Positions 11,126 to 22,203 of a DNA stretch of 64,000 nt are shown here, in pieces (position 1 is the first letter of the stretch; each line of letters opens with the position of its first letter). A program made the translations under genes and the position numbers. The notes below the pieces were generated by a model, which saw only the letters and a program-made list of their open reading frames with translations, was not told the DNA's origin and did no database searches. Source of the DNA: Poa pratensis (taxonomy: Eukaryota > Streptophyta > Magnoliopsida > Poales > Poaceae); assembly GCA_947311845.1 (NCBI GenBank), contig CAMZMU010000040.1:55807360-55871359 (forward strand), read 5' to 3'.

Positions 11126-13438
11126 TACATGTCTGCTTGGCTGAGCAATGACTCAGTGCAACGTCTGCTGCAGTGCAGCATGCATGCCTTATTAACTCGT
11201 AGTACTCCGGTTACGTGTGGTGGTGTTAGCTGCTAGTGCTAGTTTAGCTAGCTGGTCAGTGGTCAGGTCAGGTCAGGTGGGGTGGTCTTACTCTTCTCGG
11301 TGCATGCATGATGAGTACGCTGGTTACCTGCTTCGTGCTCCCGCGCACGCGTCCGCCCGGCCCATGTGGATGGTTCCGCCGTCGGACCCGAGCTTTACCG
11401 CTGAGCACGTACCCAACCCATCGAAGCTTATTATTGTGCACGATGAGCCTTTTGGTTTGGTGGTGTGTTGGTGTAGTGTATGACCCTTTTCGCCGTATGA
11501 CTAGATTAATATTGAGCATATAGCTCTATCGTTGTTGGATATATAAGCAATTTTCTAGATGATTTAATCTATAAAAACAGTAAATAGAACATGGCAACCT
11601 CTAACTCGGCTCATTTTTAAAACCTGGCCCGGCGAGCAGCGGAGAAGGAGCGCGCGTGTGGCTCTCCTCTTTTCATGCTCATAACGGTAAAATAGCTCAC
11701 CTTTACAAAGTGGTGCAACTATCTCTCAGCTAACAGTGTGGGACTAAACTTCTCTCCCACCTATTGTCATGCATGAATACAACAACTTGGGCCTCTATGA
11801 TTTCATGGATTATTGGGATAATTAAATCGGCTGGGACAATATTAGACAAAATTCCAACATCTATATGCTATTGTGGTCGACCTTAAGTTTATTGAATTTA
11901 GAAAATCCAAGTGGGGGGGGGGGGGGGGGGGGCATGAACACTCACACTTGAATACGTACAATTTTATTTATCATATTTTCACAAAGGTGTACATTTTTTT
12001 CTGGATCGTTATGAGCAGTGGCGGAGCGTGGCACACAACAAGGAGAGGCCAGTTGCCTAGCAATGCAGAATTTGTAACCATATAAAAAATACTTTATATG
12101 AACATATAACAAATTCTTACAAAATGCCATGAGCTGATGTCCAAAGCAAAGCATCTATTCAGATTTTATGGCTTGAAGCAAAATAAGAAGTGCCAAAATA
12201 CAAGTGAAGTGAGCCATAAGTGTAGCTCTACTGCTTTTTCTAGCCTTGAGCCCTTGAAGATGGCAATTATCTATCTATCTATCAATATATCAAAGCTAAC
12301 CTGGTTAGCCCTCCGCCCCGTCGCCTCCTTTTTAGCGCCGTTCGATCGCGAAACGGACGGCCCAGATTGAACCACGCCTCCCAGCACTGTTATAACAACA
12401 GTGTTGCACTTCTACAGTGTGTGACGACTTCCGCGCCGTTGCTTTTTCATCCGACGGCTCCACGACGTTCGCCATGCCTGTTTTGCAAAAAACATACATG
12501 CAAGCCCAGAAATAGCGCCGCAGTCCCAGTTTTTCTACAGCGAAGGACCTATCTGCTATTCGACGAAAGTCCAGGGACCCCGCTGCAAAATCGTCCGCAC
12601 AACCCCCCCTCTCACTTCTCTCTCCCCGCGCGCCGCTGACTTCGCCGGCGACGCCGCCACGCTCCGCCGCCCGATAAGCTCTCCCCGACGAATCGACGAC
12701 TACGGAGAGCTCCGCCGCCGCGCCCTCCACCTCCTCGCCGCGTATCGCATCCCAACACGCCGCCCGCGCGCCGGAATCACCGCCGCCGCGCCCGCCGTCC
12801 GCGGCCGCGTCCGCGCGTCGTTGTAGCTGCTCCGGCGACCATTAGCCAGCGGCCGTATTTAGGTAGCCCACGCTCGGCCGCGTCCAGCGCGCGCACGCTC
12901 GCGTGCTAGCTTGCTCGCCGCCGGCGAGATCAACCACGGCCGAGCCGTCGCCGATTTTGCTGCCACTGACGTACGGGCCCCACCTGGCAGGATTTTTTCC
13001 TTTTCCGAATTGATTTTAGTAATTGATAAAAAATCTGACAGTGGGGTCCACTGTCATACATTTAACGTTTTCAGGAATTACAGAAAATATTTAAGATTTG
13101 CAAAATTCATAACTTCTTAACTGCTAATCAGAATATTACAAATAATATATCGAAACGATCAGAAAAACCAACTCTAATTGTTTACATACTTAAAATATTT
13201 GTTTGACTAAAATTGAATTACTCTAAAATTAAAACAACAATCACTTCCATTTTTTTTCCCTGTTAAATGCTACAAAATCAATAAATTTAAATTTAAATAT
13301 ATCCACTACAACAATACAACAAATATATCAAAGTGCCCACAAAAAAAAATGGTGACTACTCATGTCGCACGATAAAAATTCAAATTTGAATATTCCAAAA
13401 TTTTAAGTAACTTTCAAATTTGTCCATTTCCTTCACAG
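11126..13438. other. Intergenic, with a CpG-rich patch
   Basis: No gene recognised. 11913-11932 is a G run. 12580-12900 is strongly C+G rich with many CG dinucleotides and resembles a gene 5' end, but no supported coding frame follows it. From about 13000 the sequence becomes AT-rich repeat. Confidence 0.45.
11913..11932. repeat. Homopolymer of 20 G
   Basis: An uninterrupted run of 20 G in an AT-rich setting. It could form a G-quadruplex. Its exact length should be treated with caution because such runs are sequenced poorly. Confidence 0.8.
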
Positions 13439-16400
13439 GGAACTGATGCATGTAAAATGCATACATGAACTTTGCACTTTATTTACTCATATTCCAATCA
13501 TATTTGCATCATATAAGGGTTATATCAATGTTTTATAATGATTTTGGGAATACTTCATAGTTTTCCCATTTATTTGGAATTAACCCTGTTTTCCAGAAAA
13601 CGTCTTTTTAGTGTTTCAGACTTTCCGGGAGCTTCGGGACAGGAGGCGGCGTAGAAACACAGAACCACGAAACAGGAGACAGAAGGCTGCCGCTGGAGAA
13701 GATCGGAGGGGGGAAACGCCGCCGAAATCGCCTCCGGAGGGCTCCACCCCCCTCCGGTGTGTTCATCATCAACATCTACAGCAAGAACTTCTTCACCATC
13801 ATCACCATGATGAAGGGGGAGTAGTCCACCCCCTGGACTAGGGTTTGTGGTGGTAACTTTTGTATCTCTCCTCTCTCTTGAGCTTCACTAATTAGTACCG
13901 TATGAGCTGCTGAACATGATTACGGTCATCTATGTAATACCTTTGTGGTGGATATTGTGGTGTGAGATAATATTTGTTATGCATTTACCGTTGTGTTGGA
14001 ACTTTTGTGATTTGTCATACTTTGAAGTATGATGTATGTGGGTACGGGATGGCCGATGTGACACGTCATAGGTATTGAGTGACACAGTACCGCCCAACAT
14101 CCTTTATCTGGGGGTAAAAGAAAGAGTATGATGTGGGAGTGAGAGCAACCACGCTAGCCTTACGAGGGTGACCTAGCAACACAAATGAGTATTTCTTTCA
14201 ACTATGTGTTTTAGGACATATAGCCGTTATAAAAGCTACCATTAAAACATGACAATTGTGTGTACTTTATCTATAACATGATAATCACAGTAGATGAGGG
14301 AGAGAGGATTAAGTGAACCCATGAACCCATGTCCATTGTTCCTATAAGAAACTTACACTTGAGCTTGTCCTCTTGCTGCATAGGGGATTGGGCTTTTTCT
14401 CTTTTTGAGAGCTTTCACTTGCTACTACCTTTGTCTTGTCCTCTTGCAAAGAAGAGGATTGGGACACTTTTACATCCATCAAACCAATCATCTTGTTCTC
14501 TAAACTTGTTTAGTGCATAATCAACTAAAACTTGTGACACTTTAGTTGTAGGGAATAGATAACTTTTCCTTCTTGCTCCTGCGGATCGATACCTTACTTC
14601 CACATTGAGAGGTGCTACAGTGATCCCTTGCTCTTGGGGGTTATCAGGAACCTACTTATGGCAAGAAAACAAACATGACTTCAAATTCAAATTTGGTCAA
14701 CATTTCAATAAAATTCAAATGCAATTCATCTAAACATTATTTGCAAAAAAAATAACAAAATAATAACTTTTATCATGGTTTGAATTTGGAAAAATATTAC
14801 TAACACATGCAACTGATCAAAAAGATAAATAGTAGCTACTTATGACAACAAACAGACATGCTTTCAGAAAGAAAAATTTAATAACATATGCTATTTATGC
14901 CAACCAACGAGTATGTTTCAAAAATCGAATTTGGTAAAAATTTCAAGAAAAATCCAAATGCATTTCCTCTAAACATTATTTGCAAAAAAAAAATCATATC
15001 CTCTAACCATGGATTGGATTTAAATAAAATTTAAAAAAATCTCAAACAACGTATTTCCTCCAATGATTGAGCTAAAATAAACATCTAATATAAATTCAAT
15101 AATTTCCCAAATTTCCACACTTTCTAAAAAAGGACATTTCCAAATTTGAATTTTACCACGCGACATTTTTCGAAATCTGAACAATTTTTAGAACGTACAC
15201 CCTCTTTGCATTTCAATGATTTCCAAATTTCCACACTTTTAATATAGGAACATTTCCGAATTTGAATTTTACATGCTCACAAAAATATATGCTAACTACT
15301 CATGTCATAATTCAAACATATTTGAACATTCCATTTTGGTGAATATTCAGATACAATCACTTTATCTAACTATGGAGTTAGAATTAAGAAATGCTCATAT
15401 CATACATTCTCCAACTATGGTGTTAAATTAAAAATTTGTGTCAAAATATAAGCATATTTAAACATTTTAATTCACTAAGTATTTGGTCATACTGTAGATG
15501 AAAAATTCTGACGGATTTAAACATTCCGAATTACAACGGGTGCGGCGTGTCGCCGCTAATACAACATATTCACGATTTCTGTTCGCAAAAATATATTGAC
15601 TTCAATTCAATGAATGCTCATATTGAATTTGACTCTCTCTAATGTTACCATTTCTATTCACAAAATATATTATGTAACAGGAAAAGAAAATTATATTCAC
15701 AAAAAAATATCCACCAATGGCAATCTGGAAAACTTCCTAATTTGAACATTTTCCGAAGCCCAAACAAATTTCGAACGTAAGTTGTCTTTGCATCTCAATA
15801 ATTTCCAAATTTGCACACTTCTAAAAAAAATATACAAAACATATTATAGCAATTCGAATGGGTTAATATTTAAAGACAATATCACTTCATACAATGTATT
15901 TCCCTCTAATTGTTGAGTTAAATTGAACATCTAATAAAAATGCAAAACATACTACATCGATTTGAATACGTTAATATTTACAGACAATAACTTAACTCTC
16001 TCTAACTACGTAACAAATACATATTTGCACAAAATGCAAATTCATTTTCCTCTAATTATGCTCTGAATTTTAATCAAATTCAAATAATGCTCAAATAATG
16101 CAACATACCCTACCATTGAGACGAATTAAATATTTAAAACAAAACACAACCATATTGTGCCAACACGAAAAAATTAAGATTTACAGATACTATAACTAAA
16201 CTCATTCCAACTATGCAACTCAAATTAACAAATGTTCAACTTGAACTAAACTCATCCCAAATATGAGAATAAATTCAAATAAACTGTAAACATATACCAA
16301 CAATATCACCACACACAAAAAAAAATTGATAACTACTTACAGCATACAATCACACCTCAAATATGAATATTCCAAAACTTCAAAAAATGCTAACTCTTCG

Positions 16401-16500
16401 CATTTCAACAGTTCTCAAAATATCCATAATTTTTAAATGACGATATTTTCAAATTTGCATTTTTACCACACCGCCGCACCAAATTTACCTAGTTATATCT
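13100..16500. repeat. AT-rich dispersed repeat, host of the solo LTR
   Basis: The sequence on both sides of the solo LTR is AT-rich and internally repetitive. A roughly 72-bp unit occurs at 14676-14751 and again at 14921-14997, and a segment near 13350 recurs near 15290. There are no coding frames. It is probably the non-coding part of a transposon, type not determined. Confidence 0.5.
13444..14646 (+). mobile_element. Solo LTR (1203 bp) with GGAAC target-site duplication
   Basis: It starts TGATGCATG and ends GGGTTATCA, with the 5-bp duplication ggaac at 13439-13443 and 14647-14651. No second LTR or internal region is present, so it is the product of LTR-LTR recombination. The layout (TGAT start, a CATC-rich middle, then a CTGGACTAGGGTTTG segment) resembles the LTR at 45964, suggesting a related gypsy-type family. 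Confidence 0.85.
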
Positions 16501-16779
16501 TCATAGCACCAAGAATCTAGGCCGCTAAGTACGGCCGGACAGGTCACCCATATCTGGGCCAGACGAGCTCAAATTTAGCCCAGGCATTCCTCGAGCAGGT
16601 CCACCATTGGCAGCCATCCCATATTCCCATCCCACGTCCATATGGTGCATGCACACGCCCCGACCCAGTTTCCGATGCCCTGCCGCGGGATGCCAGCGGA
16701 GATAGGCGGTTCGTGAGATCAGCAAACACTACACTACTACACTAGTGTACTCCTTTCTGAAACTGCGACTAGCGTTTTG

Positions 16780-17660
16780 GCACCCGAGTTTAGACGAGCC
16801 CGGTATCTTCAAAAATGGTATTTGAAGGTGTCGAAAAATTCCAGTATTTGTGTATGTGGATACATACTAATGTGATATATACACGCTATATTTTAGACGG
16901 CGCTAAAATCACATATTTGTGAATCTAGAAAGGAACAAAAACAAAACTCCATTTTTATCTGTATACTTGTCTTTTTTTTGTGTATGGATCATGGATGATA
17001 CTATATTCTAACGAAAACTTGGTTCGTATACGTATATACACATGTACCATACATATTTTCTTGGGACTTCTTCGTGGTTTTCGAACTTCTTAAAAAAAGT
17101 CAAGTGAGACCGGGAACCAAAAAGACTTTTCGACTCCATTGTGTCCTTCATCGACAACTCACACACATCAATTATGGATACTGATCAGGGGCTTGTCGAC
17201 GATATATGGGGCCAGCCTGTACAATTACGACATACGACGGCTACCCCCATCCTGCCCGCCGATATCAAGACCAGGGAGCCCACAACGAGGCTGCACCGAC
17301 CTGCTTGGTGTATGGCGCATGGACTCCTAGATGAATAGAAGCTAGACTCTAAAGGAAAGGGGGGGGGGGGGGGGGCATCCAAGGCTCTCACGAGGGGACA
17401 TCTAATCCAAGACCTAGAGAAGTGCCACCGCGGCCTCCCTTAGCATACATGTACAAGAACCGATCTAGAGCTCTTCACGGCGCCTATAATCGTCCACATA
17501 TACTCGTCGGGATCATCGTATAAATCCCTCCGAGCTCTCCCATCTACACATTGTAATCCTCTGTATACATCATATAATACAAGAGAAGGCAGGAGTAGGA
17601 ATTTTATCCATCATCAGAGGGTCTGAACCTGGGTACATCGGTGTCCGCGTACTTGTTCAT
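16780..17660. mobile_element. Possible LTR remnant
   Basis: A TATAAATCCCTCC segment near 17520, then a CTGTATACATCATATAATAC segment, then TCTGAACCTGGGTACATCGGTGTCC, resembles the promoter/polyadenylation end of a grass LTR. Edges and a duplication could not be found. It contains an 18-G run at 17359-17376. Confidence 0.35.
17359..17376. repeat. Homopolymer of 18 G
   Basis: An uninterrupted run of 18 G. Same caution on length as for the run at 11913. Confidence 0.8.
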
Positions 17661-17699
17661 CATCGACGATCTGTTACCTGTTGGCCCGAGCCCTCACCG

Positions 17700-18470
17700 A
17701 ACAATGATCGGAGAGGAGATTGCCGTGGGATCAAATCACTATCCTTCGACATGTCCTTTCTTTTACTCTCCTTCCCTCACATTTGAAAGTATTTGCCCTG
17801 ACTCCTCGTCCTCCTCTTTTGTGGCTAGGCTAGCCGAAGACTGTGGAGAGGAAGCCGGACTCCTCCTATGCACATAGTTGTAGTATAAGGTCTAGGTTTA
17901 GAGCCAGTTTAAGATTTGCCTATATGGTGTCGATGTAGATTTGGTCGCCGAAACTTGAACACGGCTTCCGGTGGTTGGTGGTGATGTTGTATGTGGTGCT
18001 CCAGAGGAAGGGGTTGGAGATGTGCGGCGACGCTACCACTACCTTCCCTTCAATAAGGCTCGTATGCTCCGATGTGCAGCCATCCTGGTGATGGCGCTGT
18101 CGGAGAAGATGGCCTTAACCCCGATCTCCGGCATGTGCCGCGGGATCTCGAGTTGCAGGTGTTGCTCGACGCTCCTTAGAGGGGACTTGCTAAGGCCGGT
18201 GCCGTCTCGCCTCTGCTTCTTACAGCCGATAGGTGACCCTCCTTAGCCACATCACGAGGTGGTTGCTCTTCCTCCATGTGTGATGCCGATGCGAAGGATC
18301 ATCGCAGCGGCCCTACTCCACCGACCTGGTCGCGTTTTCTCATACTTGTTTTCAGGGTCCTTGGTGTAAGAGTGTGGGTCCTAAGTGTAATTTTTTTCTG
18401 CCTGCACCTTTTTGTAATTTGTAATCCCTCCCACCACTGCAGCATTTAGCACCCATCCCTGTTAAAAAAA
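17700..18470 (+). mobile_element. Possible GC-rich retroposon
   Basis: A GC-rich block followed by a T-rich 3' segment and a short A run near 18460. The architecture is like the elements at 22335, 32947 and 40941, but I could not identify a target-site duplication, so this stays tentative. Confidence 0.3.
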
Positions 18471-19735
18471 TTATAATAGGAACTAGGAAGTACGCCCAGT
18501 ACACACCACTACACCAGTGGGCCTCGCGTGACGCCCAAACGGGAACGTGGAGGCCCGTGACGACGTCGGGTGGTGTGCGCCGCTCCCGGAATGTACGCAG
18601 TACTCTTCCCAACTTGTGCCAAGCCTTGCCGCTGCGGGCGGACCTAGGTAGCTAGGGACAGCTCTCGGGATACATACGGCCGCTCTGATCACATTGTATA
18701 TACTCGACGGTGGATCCCACACTTGGTCGTATTTTCCTTCTACCACCACTAGTAACGCGTATACTCGCTCACTTGGAACAAAAATCTCTTTTCATTATGT
18801 TCTCTTTGGCTCAAATTAATATCCAATATTTTACTTGGGGGATTTGGTTCCTTGATTTTTTTTTTGATATATATAGTTTAGTTTGTACGAGTACAGAGAG
18901 TTTTATGGTGTGTTTTGTATGCAATTTCGAAAAGAAGTTCATCGATTATAATCTTTTGGTGTAACAAAGAATTCCCACTCTCAAAAAAATTATGATATAG
19001 ATACGCTTTCACGTGCTACCGAGAATTAGAGGATGGAGTGACGCGTCAAGTCGAGGGCGGCGCTCGCCATGACTATGGCCACGAGAATGGTACCTCTCCT
19101 GAGTGTGGTCACCTGTAAATGAATACGGCCATAACGCACCCGATATCTTGAACGACCGGAGCCCTTGTCGTGGCGACCGCCAGAACCCTCCTCGTGGCGA
19201 GCGTCACTCCGCTCACCAAAACGACCTATCACGACCATGAGAGCCATGGTGCCCACGCCTTCTGTCAGCAGAGGCTGTTCTCGGTGCGGCCGCGGTAGAG
19301 CACATGGATGGGATCGCCGGAGCCCACGGGCATGCCCTCAATCGTGTTGAGGCGTCAAGGCAGCAGGAATCGCCCAGAGGGGCGGAAGTCGGTGATTCGG
19401 GCGCCACCGTCAATGTCCGGCGAGACGGAGTAGTCTTCGAAGTACATAAGGTGACACCCTCTTCCACTTGTCTTGGCGCTGTGACGCCTGATACGACCGA
19501 AATCCAATGACCCAGAGGCATGAAAAACATTTCAATGCTTAAATTGTTTTTGGGATATATTGTGTTGAAACAATGCATATATCTCGTGGTAATTTTGATC
19601 TTTAACTTATGGTTATGTTATTAATTATCCGGCTTGACTTAATATTCTTTCGGTTATGACTGTTAGGATCCAGTGTTTGTTATTGGTATTGCAGATAGAT
19701 ATAAACCGGAAATTGTCTTTGGCTCCCCAGCTCCA
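18471..19735. other. Intergenic, no gene recognised
   Basis: Short frames at 19026-19256 (minus) and 19213-19578 (minus) have biased composition and no family resemblance. Nothing else supported. Confidence 0.45.
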
Positions 19736-19744
19736 TGTTCTCTC

Positions 19745-20070
19745 TGTTTTAAAATATTCCAAAATTATATTTACGGTTTTCAAAAAATCTAAAAATTGCT
19801 CCGGACATAGCCAATGATATAATCTAAAAGCATGGAAAATCGCAATGCAAAATTATTTATATTATGGGCTACAAAAAATGATAAATCAGATAAAATTTAG
19901 ATAATCGAAATAAGCATACTCAGGTCTACACTTTTGTCATTTTATGTAGTTTAGAGTACAAAGTATTTGCAATTTATATTTTTTACATGGATATATCATT
20001 GGCTATATCCAGATTTTTAAATATATTTTGAAACTTGTAAATATGATTTTCAAATATTTTAAATATTTTA
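19745..20070. mobile_element. AT-rich foldback MITE
   Basis: About 80-95 bp at the left (TTTAAAATATTCC through CATAGCCAATGATATA) recurs in inverted orientation at the right end (TATATCATTGGCTATATCC through ATTTTAAA). The two arms could pair along their length. There is no coding frame. Boundaries are approximate. Confidence 0.65.
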
Positions 20071-20700
20071 TTTTTATGTGATCCAAATTCATATAAAGAT
20101 AGAGACTAACTTCGAAGCGGATCGTAGGCCCGCCGCCGAAGGCTTGGACCCTGTACGGTACAGATCGTTTCTGAGTTGGACTGCAACCGACTTAGGGTTT
20201 TGCACCACTATAAATACATCTTGTAAGTCGACAGCTGGGATAAGCCAAAGTCGCAAGTTGTAAATCCCGACGTTTGTAACCTCACCCGATCATAGTTGGG
20301 AGGGTTTTCCATGTTAAATCCCGTTTCCCCGTTGGTTTCATCTTCCGATTTCTTCATCATTTTTTTGCTATCGTTTATAACAAAAATAGCAGGATCACTG
20401 AATCGGGAGCCAGAAATCTCCCCTAGAAATAACCGGAACAACATTTTCCAGCACAGCTAGCACAGAGATGTTGCCGCCAAATGATCAAAAGGCGATGGCT
20501 GTTTGAGTTTCGATACTCGAGTTTTGTGTCCGATCCGTTGGAAAGTTGCGTCGTCTCCAAATAAGATGAGTATGATATTCATTTTGTCCGTAGCACTGAA
20601 TTGAGGACAGGTCGGCCTCGTATGTGAGACGTGAGGTCACCACCCGGTACGTAAGGCCACGCCCATGCCATGCATGCGACGGCAAACTGCTTTCGATTCG
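20071..20700. other. Intergenic; possible LTR fragment
   Basis: 20090-20400 carries a CTATAAATACATCTTG segment and downstream sequence like an LTR promoter/leader, but no partner or duplication was seen. Confidence 0.35.
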
Positions 20701-20712
20701 ATCGTCTTCGTC

Positions 20713-20723
20713 TTTATATATAC
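20713..20723 (+). promoter_or_regulatory. TATA box of the IAH1-type esterase locus
   Basis: TTTATATATAC about 70-80 bases upstream of the ATG at 20792, a normal distance for a plant core promoter. Confidence 0.6.
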
Positions 20724-20791
20724 ACACGCCGCGATCGATGCCACTCATATCGAGCACGAGTTGATCAGTTGAGGTAATATATACTCCATAG

Positions 20792-21582
20792 ATGAGGCCG
20801 TCGATCGTGCTGTTGGGCGACTCGATCACGGAGGAGTCGTTCGGGGAGGGCGGGTGGAGCGGCTACCCTGGCCAACCACTACTCCCGCTCCGCCGACGTC
20901 GTCCTCCGCGGCTACAGCGGCTACAACACCCGCTGGGCCGCCCTCGTCGCCCACCGCGCCATCTCCGCCGTCGTCTCCCCTTCGGCGCCAACGACGCCTC
21001 CCTCCCCGACCGCGCCAGCGCCTTCCAGCACGTGCCGCTCCCGGAGTACAAGGACAACCTCCGCGCCATCTGCGCCCTGCTCAAGAAACGGTGGCCGTCG
21101 GCGGCGGTGATCCTGATCACGCCGCCCCCCGTCGACGAGCGCGGCCGCGTCCGGCACCCCTACGCCGGCGACGTGTCGGGCTTGCCCGAGCGGACGAACG
21201 AGGCCGCGGGGCGGTACGCGCGCGCGTGCGTGGAGGTGGCGAAGCAGTCCGGGCATAGGGTCATCGACCTCTGGTCCAGGATGCAGAGGTTCGCCGGCTG
21301 GGAGACGTCGTTCCTCAGGTATGCACAACACGCGGCGCGCACGTACGTGAACAACTCCGGTTTTTGGACATGGAATCTTCCCGAAGCTTACGACGTCCGT
21401 TTGTGCGTGCGTGTGCGCAGGGATGGGCTGCACCTGACGCCGCGTGGGAACCGGCTGCTGTTCGAGGAGGTGGTACGCTGGCGCTCAAGGACGCCAACCT
21501 CAGCCTGGAGGCGCTGCCGGCCGACCTGCCGCTCTGCAGCGACATCGATCCCGACAACGCCGTGAAGTGCTTCGAGGAGTAG
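20792..21582 (+). pseudogene. IAH1-type GDSL esterase (isoamyl acetate-hydrolysing esterase-like), frameshifted
   Basis: Exon 1 is 20792-21318 and exon 2 is 21421-21582, with a 102-base GT/AG intron. The start LLGDSITEESFGEGGW holds the catalytic Ser, FGANDAS is block III and DGLHLTPRGN is block V. The protein resembles Arabidopsis At5g62930 and yeast IAH1, which hydrolyse short acetate esters. Three breaks are visible. About two bases are missing after TGG at 20857. A small segment is missing near 20979, which returns to the first frame but leaves about 40 codons read wrongly, including the conserved block II region. A third shift near 21474 removes the native C-terminus, which continues in another frame to the stop at 21582. 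Motifs outside these points are well conserved, so this may be a recent pseudogene or a live gene with consensus errors. Confidence 0.8.
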
Positions 21583-21835
21583 TGATGAGATTTCAGATCA
21601 CTCAAGTCGACGTGCTTGCGAAATTCTTTGTTCGTTTTTAAGGAAGATGACACGTTTTCTCTTTATGAAGTTTCGGCTACGTTTGTCTCGTCTTGGATTA
21701 CTATGCTGTATGCATTCGTTATTTGTTTTGTGATGTGGAATAAAGATTCTACCTAGTTCTTATCTTATCAAAGTTTGATCTCGGGAGCAAACTGTAGTTT
21801 TAGGAGTGTCGTGCCAGCAGATTGCCCTTGCCGAC
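21583..21835. other. 3' flank of the esterase locus
   Basis: Contains AATAAAG near 21739, a plausible polyadenylation signal for the upstream locus. Nothing else seen. Confidence 0.4.
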
Positions 21836-21879
21836 CTCATGAATCGATTTTTTTTTTGACGCATCTCATGAATCGATTT
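21836..21879 (-). mobile_element. Tail-only retroposon footprint with 15-bp target-site duplication
   Basis: The 15-mer ctcatgaatcgattt occurs at 21836-21850 and 21865-21879. The 14 bases between, tttttttgacgcat, read on the minus strand as ATGCGTC plus seven A. Other elements in this window end in GTC plus an A run (33632, 41672), so this looks like the extreme 3' end of such an element. Confidence 0.7.
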
Positions 21880-21978
21880 AACTGGGCCTCTGGGCCTAAT
21901 GCACTTTTTCAAAAACAACAATAGCCCAAAGCCGTTCGTGAACTTCCTTTCCTGTGGGTCCAGCGCCAAGAATCTCAC

Positions 21979-22182
21979 GGCTACTACATACGCTCGCATA
22001 CACGTGCAAATAATCACCCCTATGAAACACACGCACACCTAAGCAGGTGGTCGGGTCTTGAGATTGACGAAGTCACCTCAGGCGCCTCGCCGTCGACGGG
22101 AACGTCGCCTCCCACTGAAAAATATTTCGCCTAAATGAAAACACCAGTGCCAAACATGGGCTTTGAACTCTGGTAGGCTGGA
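21979..22182 (-). mobile_element. tRNA-derived SINE (Au-like) with 21-bp target-site duplication
   Basis: Perfect 21-bp direct repeats lie at 21958-21978 and 22183-22203 and bound a 204-bp insert. On the minus strand the insert begins with CAGCCTACCAGAGTTCAAAGCC, which contains a box-B-like pol III motif. It ends with CATAGGGGTGATTATTTGC and GTATGCGAGCGTATG, as in the Au SINE of grasses. The first part, including box A, seems missing, so it is 5'-truncated. The Au assignment is from memory of that family. Confidence 0.7.
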
Positions 22183-22203
22183 GTCCAGCGCCAAGAATCT
22201 CAC

